Part shown: positions 34,465 through 39,247 of the stretch, piece by piece | Position numbering within the stretch: the first letter of the stretch is position 1 | Layout: every line of letters begins with the position of its first letter | Assembly: GCA_025360815.1 (NCBI GenBank) | Contig: JANYBL010000121.1 | Coordinates: 1-39,247 of the forward strand | DNA: 39,247 bases | Direction of reading: 5' to 3' | From: Burkholderiales bacterium | GTDB taxonomy: Bacteria; Pseudomonadota; Gammaproteobacteria; Burkholderiales; Usitatibacteraceae | Program-made: the position numbers and the translations under genes | The notes under the pieces: model-generated | Database searches by the model: none | Seen by the model: only the letters and a program-made list of their open reading frames with translations | What the model was told of the DNA's origin: nothing

Positions 34465-34878
34465 ATGCGCACCCTACCCGTAGCTAATTCTGACGTGAAT
34501 CAAATCGTAACGCACGCCACATCGCCTGCCGAGGCATCGCCGCACGCGACACGCATCGTTATTCAAGGCATTACCAAACACGGGCGGGCATTTCGTCCGA
34601 GCGACTGGGCGGAACGGTTGTGCGGAGTGATGTCGAGCTTTGGCGGCGATCATCAAATGCGTTACTCGCCTTATGTACGTCCGGTGATGCTTGATGGCGT
34701 TCGCTGCGTGGTGGTCGAATCGTCACTCGCAGAAGTGGAGCCGCGAGCGCATCGTTTTTTGCTTGATTTTGCGGGCGACAACGATCTCGTTGTGATTGAT
34801 CCGGCTGCAGTCGTGAGCGATGATTTTTGCCCGGTGCCTGGGAACGCGCTTGAAGGCTTGGTCGGTCCTGACAAGTAG
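34465..34878 (+). CDS. DUF3579 family protein
   Basis: From ATG 34465 the product has 137 residues (the frame is open to 34378). The core is the DUF3579 signature: IVIQGITKHGRAFRPSDWAE, then CGVMSSFGGDHQMRYSPYVR and RAHRFLLDFAGDNDLVVID. This family is common in betaproteobacteria, where members sit near biosynthetic or housekeeping genes. No enzymatic motif is apparent. The first 30 residues are variable, so the start is not certain. It ends 102 bp before a bidirectional terminator shared with rpsT. Confidence 0.82.
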   Translation: MRTLPVANSDVNQIVTHATSPAEASPHATRIVIQGITKHGRAFRPSDWAERLCGVMSSFGGDHQMRYSPYVRPVMLDGVRCVVVESSLAEVEPRAHRFLLDFAGDNDLVVIDPAAVVSDDFCPVPGNALEGLVGPDK

Positions 34879-34975
34879 TGGGGGCAGTTAGTGATTGGCA
34901 AAGTCAGCACCGGTGCCAGCGCTGAAGCTGGTCACAATATCCGCCAGTCGGCAGAAGCCGCAAACAACAACGCAA

Positions 34976-35014
34976 TAAAAAACGCCGAATGGAAAACCAT
35001 TCAGCGTTTTATTT
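34976..35014. terminator. Bidirectional intrinsic terminator between DUF3579 gene and rpsT
   Basis: AACGCCGAATGG (34981-34992), loop AAAA, CCATTCAGCGTT (34997-35008) form a 12-bp stem with one G-U/A-C difference. T-rich sequence follows on the plus strand (TTATTT) and TTTTTTATTG on the minus strand. Placement between convergent genes fits termination in both directions, strongest for rpsT. Confidence 0.85.
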
Positions 35015-35080
35015 GAACCAACTGAGCTTCGCTGGGTTCGGGCAAGAAACGCCGACAAACCAACCCGACAACTCAAAAAA

Positions 35081-35368
35081 TTAAGCTGCTGCCTGTTGTG
35101 CCTTGGCGCCAATACCTTTGATCGCAGCAGACAAGCGGCTCTTATGACGAGCGGCTTTATTTTTATGAATAATTTTCTTGTCCGCAATCGAATCGATGGT
35201 GGAAACAGATGATTTGAACACCGCCTCAGCGGCCGTTTTGTCGCCAGCGATAATTGCAGCCTGGACTTTTTTGATCGCTGTACGGAGCTCAGAACGCTGC
35301 GCCATATTGTGCGAGCGGGCTTTGACTGCTTGACGTGCGCGTTTAACAGCTTGTTTGGTATTTGCCAT
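35081..35368 (-). CDS. rpsT: 30S ribosomal protein S20
   Basis: S20 binds 16S rRNA in the 30S body. The 95-residue product is almost entirely helical and basic, beginning [20 protein letters not shown]. The conserved [16 protein letters not shown] segment lies near the C-terminus, followed by a slightly longer A/Q-rich tail than in E. coli (87 residues). It is monocistronic: a consensus-like promoter lies 44 bp upstream of the ATG and a strong hairpin terminator lies downstream. The divergent neighbour is murJ, a common betaproteobacterial arrangement. Confidence 0.97.
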   Translation of the reverse strand: MANTKQAVKRARQAVKARSHNMAQRSELRTAIKKVQAAIIAGDKTAAEAVFKSSVSTIDSIADKKIIHKNKAARHKSRLSAAIKGIGAKAQQAAA

Positions 35369-35737
35369 GTTTATTCCAGAATTTCGTCATGAATTTTGTG
35401 CGAAGCCTTGTATTATAGGGCCTCGCCAGAAAAAAGCAAACTGTTTGTTTTGATTGAGTTTTTGGGGTATTTGTTACGCGCGTTAAAAGTCGCTACTCAA
35501 GAGTGCCGTTGAAATTGCAGTTAATTTTCGATCCAATCGCCGCAATTAATGCCTAGCGCCTGTAACAAAACGTAAAAACCCCGAGAAAATCATTAAAACG
35601 CTGCAAGATATTCACCCATCACGGGCGAAAAATGCACGAAACATCAGCAAATTCCGCGAATTTCATGATTTCAGAATTTCCTACTTACTGCCCTTGAATC
35701 GCCAATGAATTTAAAACGAACCGTAAACGAATCTTAA
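35369..35737. other. 369-bp divergent intergenic region, rpsT / murJ
   Basis: No gene. The part next to rpsT holds its promoter (listed separately). The rest (35440-35737) is A/T-rich with several short runs of A and T; I see no confident promoter for murJ and no hairpin of note. Confidence 0.5.
35412..35439 (-). promoter_or_regulatory. Sigma-70 promoter of rpsT
   Basis: On the minus strand TTGCTT (35439-35434), a 16-bp spacer and a perfect TATAAT (35417-35412) stand 44 bp before the rpsT ATG. The spacer is GC-rich next to the -10 box (GAGGCCC), a discriminator-like feature common in ribosomal gene promoters. Confidence 0.8.
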
Positions 35738-37297
35738 ATGAATCTTCTCACAGCCGCTTTCTCGATCTCGGCGATGACGTTTTTATCGCGCATAACAGGG
35801 CTGGTACTCAATGTCCTCATGGCGAACACTTTTGGCGCTGGCCTGGTGCAGGATGCGTTTATTGCCGCCTGGCGCATCCCGAATTTTTTCCGCCGTTTGT
35901 TCGCCGAAGGTGCGTTCAGCCAGGCGTTCGTGCCAGTTTTTGCGGAATATCGAACCAAGCGCGGCATCGCCGAAACCCATTTGCTGGCCGATCATGTTGC
36001 CAGTATGTTGGGCGTGATTTTATTTGTTGTCACGGTCATCGGCGTCCTTGCTGCACCTTGGTTGGTGTACGCGACGGCATCTGGGTTCGCGGCGAACCCT
36101 GAAAAATTTGCGCTCACAGTGCAAATGACGCGCATTACCTTTCCGTATCTGTTTTTCATCTCGCTGATTGCGCTATCAGCCGGCATTTTAAACACCTTCT
36201 CATCATTCAAAACCCCCGCATTCACACCCGTTTTGCTCAATTTATGCATGATCGGCGCGGCGGTTTTATTAGCCCCTTATGTGAGCCCGCCGGTTACTGC
36301 GCTTGCGTGGGGCGCATTATTGGGCGGGCTGGTGCAACTTGCGTTTCAGATTCCTGCATTAAAACGCATCGGCATGATTCCGTCATTTTCGTGGCGACCA
36401 ACCAAACTGCGCGAGGCACGAGCAGACGAGGGCGTGAGTCGCATTTTAAAGTTGATGTTGCCCGCCACATTGGGCGTATCAGTTGCGCAAATTTCGCTGC
36501 TGATTAACACCCAAGTCGCCTCGAATTTGGGTGACGGCGCAGTCTCGTGGATTACCTACGCAGATCGGTTGATGGAATTCCCTTCTGCCATGCTGGGCGT
36601 CGCCCTAGGCATCGTGTTGCTGCCGTCGTTGGTGAAGGAAAGCAATGCCGCCGATCCAGCGCAATTCTCTAAATTGCTCGATTGGGGCTTGCGGCTGACG
36701 TTGCTGCTCACGCTCCCTGCTGCTGTCGGTTTGGGCGTGTTGGCAGGGCCGATTATTTCAACCATTTTTCAGCACGGCGCGTTCACACCGAATGATGTGT
36801 TGATGACCCGCTCGGCCCTGATTGCCTACGCGTTTGGCTTAACCGGCATTATTTTGATCAAGGTATTGGCGCCCGGTTTTTACGCGAAACAAAATATTAA
36901 AACGCCGGTGAAAATTGCCGTCTTCACGCTGGTGATAACGCAGCTTTTTAACCTCGCTTCCGTTCCGTATTTTAGACACGCGGGGCTGACGCTATCTACC
37001 GGCTTGGGTGCGTGCGTTAATTCAGCGTTGCTACTTTATTTCATTCGCAAGCAAGGGTTCTACCAGCCCGAGCCTGGCTGGTGGTTATTCCAGTTCAAGT
37101 TGCTGATTGGGCTCTGCTTAATGGGCGGCGCGTTGTGGTGGTTCAGTGGCGCGGATGTGGCGTGGCTTACCATGCACACGCTGCCGAAGGCCATCAAGAT
37201 CACTTGGATAGTGCTCGCAGGTGCCGCGATCTATTTTGCGAGTCTTTGGACAATGGGAATTCGCTTTAAAGACTTTTCCCGATGGGCAAGCAGTTGA
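35738..37297 (+). CDS. murJ: Lipid II flippase MurJ (MviN)
   Basis: MurJ moves lipid II across the inner membrane for peptidoglycan synthesis and is usually essential. The 519-residue length and about fourteen hydrophobic helices fit. The N-terminus (SAMTFLSRITGLVLNVLMAN) and the strongly conserved AFIAAWRIPNFFRRLFAEGAF are diagnostic. Charged residues of the central cavity (R in FLSRITG and RIPN) are present. MSLFN-like variation at the first residues (MNLLTAAFS) is normal. ribF starts 26 bp downstream on the same strand. Confidence 0.96.
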   Translation: MNLLTAAFSISAMTFLSRITGLVLNVLMANTFGAGLVQDAFIAAWRIPNFFRRLFAEGAFSQAFVPVFAEYRTKRGIAETHLLADHVASMLGVILFVVTVIGVLAAPWLVYATASGFAANPEKFALTVQMTRITFPYLFFISLIALSAGILNTFSSFKTPAFTPVLLNLCMIGAAVLLAPYVSPPVTALAWGALLGGLVQLAFQIPALKRIGMIPSFSWRPTKLREARADEGVSRILKLMLPATLGVSVAQISLLINTQVASNLGDGAVSWITYADRLMEFPSAMLGVALGIVLLPSLVKESNAADPAQFSKLLDWGLRLTLLLTLPAAVGLGVLAGPIISTIFQHGAFTPNDVLMTRSALIAYAFGLTGIILIKVLAPGFYAKQNIKTPVKIAVFTLVITQLFNLASVPYFRHAGLTLSTGLGACVNSALLLYFIRKQGFYQPEPGWWLFQFKLLIGLCLMGGALWWFSGADVAWLTMHTLPKAIKITWIVLAGAAIYFASLWTMGIRFKDFSRWASS

Positions 37298-37323
37298 CGG
37301 GCAGTCCGAACACAAAATAAAAC

Positions 37324-38334
37324 ATGAAACTACATCGATACTTAAACGGTACATTTCCACCCCTCGCATTGGCTATCGGCAACTTCGATGGCGTGCATTT
37401 GGGGCATCAGGCCATACTCGAAACATGCCGCATCGCTAGTCGAAGCGCCGCGTCCAGCCTAGGGTTGGAGGCGTCAGCCATGACTTTTTCGCCGTTGCCG
37501 CGCGAATATTTCGCCAAGGTGCGCAATGATCCTTCACTCGCGCCCGTGCGGCTCATGAGCGTGACCGAAAAATTGGCAGCAATGAAAATCGCGGGCATGA
37601 CGAATGTGTTTATTCCGCATTTTGACGCCAAATTTTCCTCGCAACTACCGCAAGAATTCATGGCGAAATTGGTCGGGCTGAACGTTAAGTGGCTGATGGT
37701 CGGCGAAGATTTTCGCTTTGGTGCGATGCGGGCGGGTGATGTTGCGATGCTGCGCGAGTATGGCGCCGCGCATGGCTTTTCGGTGCAGACGATGGCCGAT
37801 ATCGAAGATAAAAATCACGAGAAAATTTCTTCCACTGCGATTCGCGCGGCGCTTGCGGCGGGCGACATGAAAATGGCCGAGCAAATGCTTGGCCACCCAT
37901 ACAGCATCACCGGCCGCATCACGCACGGCAAAAAACTCGGCCGCACACTGGGCTTCCCGACTGCGAATGTGGCGTTGTCTGGCAGAAAACCTGCCCTTTC
38001 CGGCGTGTTTGCGGTACTATTTAAAATAGTATCTCGCGGGCTCGAGGGAGTGGTGAGGACAAATGCTGATCTTGAAGGCGTCATCCAAGGCGTCGCCAAC
38101 CTCGGTACGAATCCGGTGGTGTCAATCGACAACCACCATCACCTGGAAGTCTTCCTCTTCGATTTCCCGAACAAAAATTCGGAACATGATTTGTACGGTA
38201 AGCGCGTGCAAGTTACCTTCATCGAAAAAATCCGCGACGAATTAAATTTCACCAGTGCCGATCCCCTCAAGGAACTCGTGAAACAGATGCACAACGATTG
38301 TGCCCGTGCGAAAACAATTTTGCGGATTGAATGA
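37324..38334 (+). CDS. ribF: Bifunctional riboflavin kinase/FAD synthetase
   Basis: RibF converts riboflavin to FMN and FMN to FAD. The 336-residue protein has the N-terminal nucleotidyltransferase domain with [11 protein letters not shown] (19-29, HxGH-type site) and ISSTAIR before the linker. The C-terminal flavokinase domain has [14 protein letters not shown] (202-215) and the conserved VANLGTNP and LEVFLFDF. It is preceded by murJ (26 bp) and overlaps ileS (ATGA), the usual ribF-ileS arrangement. The short gap leaves no room for an FMN riboswitch. Confidence 0.96.
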   Translation: MKLHRYLNGTFPPLALAIGNFDGVHLGHQAILETCRIASRSAASSLGLEASAMTFSPLPREYFAKVRNDPSLAPVRLMSVTEKLAAMKIAGMTNVFIPHFDAKFSSQLPQEFMAKLVGLNVKWLMVGEDFRFGAMRAGDVAMLREYGAAHGFSVQTMADIEDKNHEKISSTAIRAALAAGDMKMAEQMLGHPYSITGRITHGKKLGRTLGFPTANVALSGRKPALSGVFAVLFKIVSRGLEGVVRTNADLEGVIQGVANLGTNPVVSIDNHHHLEVFLFDFPNKNSEHDLYGKRVQVTFIEKIRDELNFTSADPLKELVKQMHNDCARAKTILRIE

Positions 38335-39247
38335 AGATGGAAACCCCGACAGCCCCAGCCGAAACAAAGAAACAAGATTACAAATCAACGCTCAATTTAA
38401 CCGATACGCCGTTTCCCATGCGCGGCGATCTCGCCAAACGCGAGCTGGGCTGGATTAGGCAATGGCAGGACAAAAAGCTTTACGAAAAAATTCGGGCGGC
38501 TTCAAAGGGGAAACCAAAATTCATTCTGCACGACGGTCCGCCCTATGCGAACGCGTCAATTCATATCGGCCATGCAGTCAATAAAATTCTAAAAGACATC
38601 GTCGTGAAATCCAAGCAGATGGCGGGCTTTGACGCGGTGTATGTGCCGGGCTGGGATTGTCACGGCATGCCGATTGAGATTTTTATTGAAAAACAACACG
38701 GCAAAAACCTCACGCCACTTGAAGTGCAGGGCTACGCGCGCGCGCATGCAGAATCGCAAATCACGCTGCAAAAAGCCGATTTTATTCGGCTCGGCGTGCT
38801 CGGCGATTGGGATCATCCGTATAAAACCATGGCGTTCGAAACCGAAGCCGCTGAAATTCGCACGCTCGGAAAATTACTCGAGCGCGGCTATGTTTATCGC
38901 GGTTTGAAGCCGGTCAATTGGTGCTTTGATTGCGGCTCTGCATTGGCCGAAGCCGAGGTGGAATACGAAGATAAAATCTCCACCGCGATTGACGTGGGCT
39001 TCCCGATTCTGGAGTCGGAACGGGACAAACTGGCAAAAGCGTTTGGACTCCCTGCAGCACCATCCGGCCCGATTTTTGCGGTGATCTGGACGACGACGCC
39101 GTGGACGATTCCGGCTAATCAGGCGCTTAATATTCATCCTGAATTTGACTACGCACTGGTCGAAACCCCGCGTGGATGCTTGATCCTGGCGGCATCGCGG
39201 GTGGAAGAATGCCTCAAAACTTATGCCCTTGAAGGGAAGGTTTTAGC
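38331..39247 (+). CDS. ileS: Isoleucine-tRNA ligase, 5' part, cut by the window end
   Basis: IleRS charges tRNA-Ile and edits valine. About 305 of the usual 930-940 residues are inside the window, still open at the right edge. The class I signature HIGH is at residues 78-81 in [41 protein letters not shown] and the editing-domain start [13 protein letters not shown] follow. ATG 38331 overlaps the ribF stop by 4 bp; a second ATG two codons later (38337) is an alternative. Order murJ-ribF-ileS is as expected, with lspA probably beyond the window. Confidence 0.96.
   Translation, partial: MKMETPTAPAETKKQDYKSTLNLTDTPFPMRGDLAKRELGWIRQWQDKKLYEKIRAASKGKPKFILHDGPPYANASIHIGHAVNKILKDIVVKSKQMAGFDAVYVPGWDCHGMPIEIFIEKQHGKNLTPLEVQGYARAHAESQITLQKADFIRLGVLGDWDHPYKTMAFETEAAEIRTLGKLLERGYVYRGLKPVNWCFDCGSALAEAEVEYEDKISTAIDVGFPILESERDKLAKAFGLPAAPSGPIFAVIWTTTPWTIPANQALNIHPEFDYALVETPRGCLILAASRVEECLKTYALEGKVL

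Noticed and set aside
37298-37323. FMN riboswitch upstream of ribF
   Set aside because: Only 26 bp separate murJ and ribF, far too short for the aptamer, and no conserved elements are present.

Overview
The window looks like chromosomal DNA of a betaproteobacterium; I cannot name the genus. The grounds are the small Trp-rich protein family, a DUF3579 gene, the gene order rpsT / murJ-ribF-ileS, a livKHMGF operon, a rhombosortase with its cognate lipoprotein, and protein sequences typical of Burkholderiales-like genomes. G+C is intermediate by eye (roughly 50-55%). Genes are tightly packed, and no rRNA, tRNA, CRISPR array or prophage was seen.

Layout. 1-750 is a scar: the tail of an unknown protein runs into the end of a 5'-truncated REP-associated (IS200-like) transposase remnant. 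736-3180 holds an aminotransferase, a small two-helix membrane protein and tadA. 3253-7316 is a lipid region: a wax ester synthase/diacylglycerol acyltransferase with an unusual histone-like lysine/alanine tail, followed by two alpha/beta hydrolases. 7359-8665 is one decayed gene carrying three separate lesions (homopolymer frameshift, in-frame stop, 16-bp tandem duplication). 8787-12389 is dnaE. 12815-14354 is a rhombosortase with its GlyGly-CTERM lipoprotein substrate.

14405-20299 (minus strand) is the branched-chain amino acid uptake operon livKHMGF with an EcsC-family gene at its end. A candidate promoter lies upstream of livK and an intrinsic terminator sits between livK and livH. 20756-24912 holds a small Trp-rich protein, an OsmC-amidase overlapping pair, an orphan ParA ATPase and a di-iron acyl-ACP-desaturase-like protein. 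Between the last two lie a 26-bp-stem hairpin and an 11-bp-period tandem array.

25331-32627 is an eight-gene plus-strand cluster: FAD oxidoreductase, DUF1365, cyclopropane-fatty-acid synthase family, chalcone-isomerase-like protein, MFS carrier, DUF3833 lipoprotein, SDR and NTF2-like protein. This is a conserved envelope-lipid-modification cluster, here divergent from the desaturase. 32666-34261 is a solitary FAD/NAD(P)-binding protein. 34465 to the end is housekeeping: DUF3579, rpsT (with a clear promoter and a bidirectional terminator), murJ, ribF and the 5' part of ileS.

The most interesting points are the WS/DGAT with a DNA-binding-like tail, the triple-lesion pseudogene, the lipid-modification cluster facing a di-iron desaturase across a palindromic promoter region, the rhombosortase/substrate pair, and the 11-bp array near the orphan ParA.
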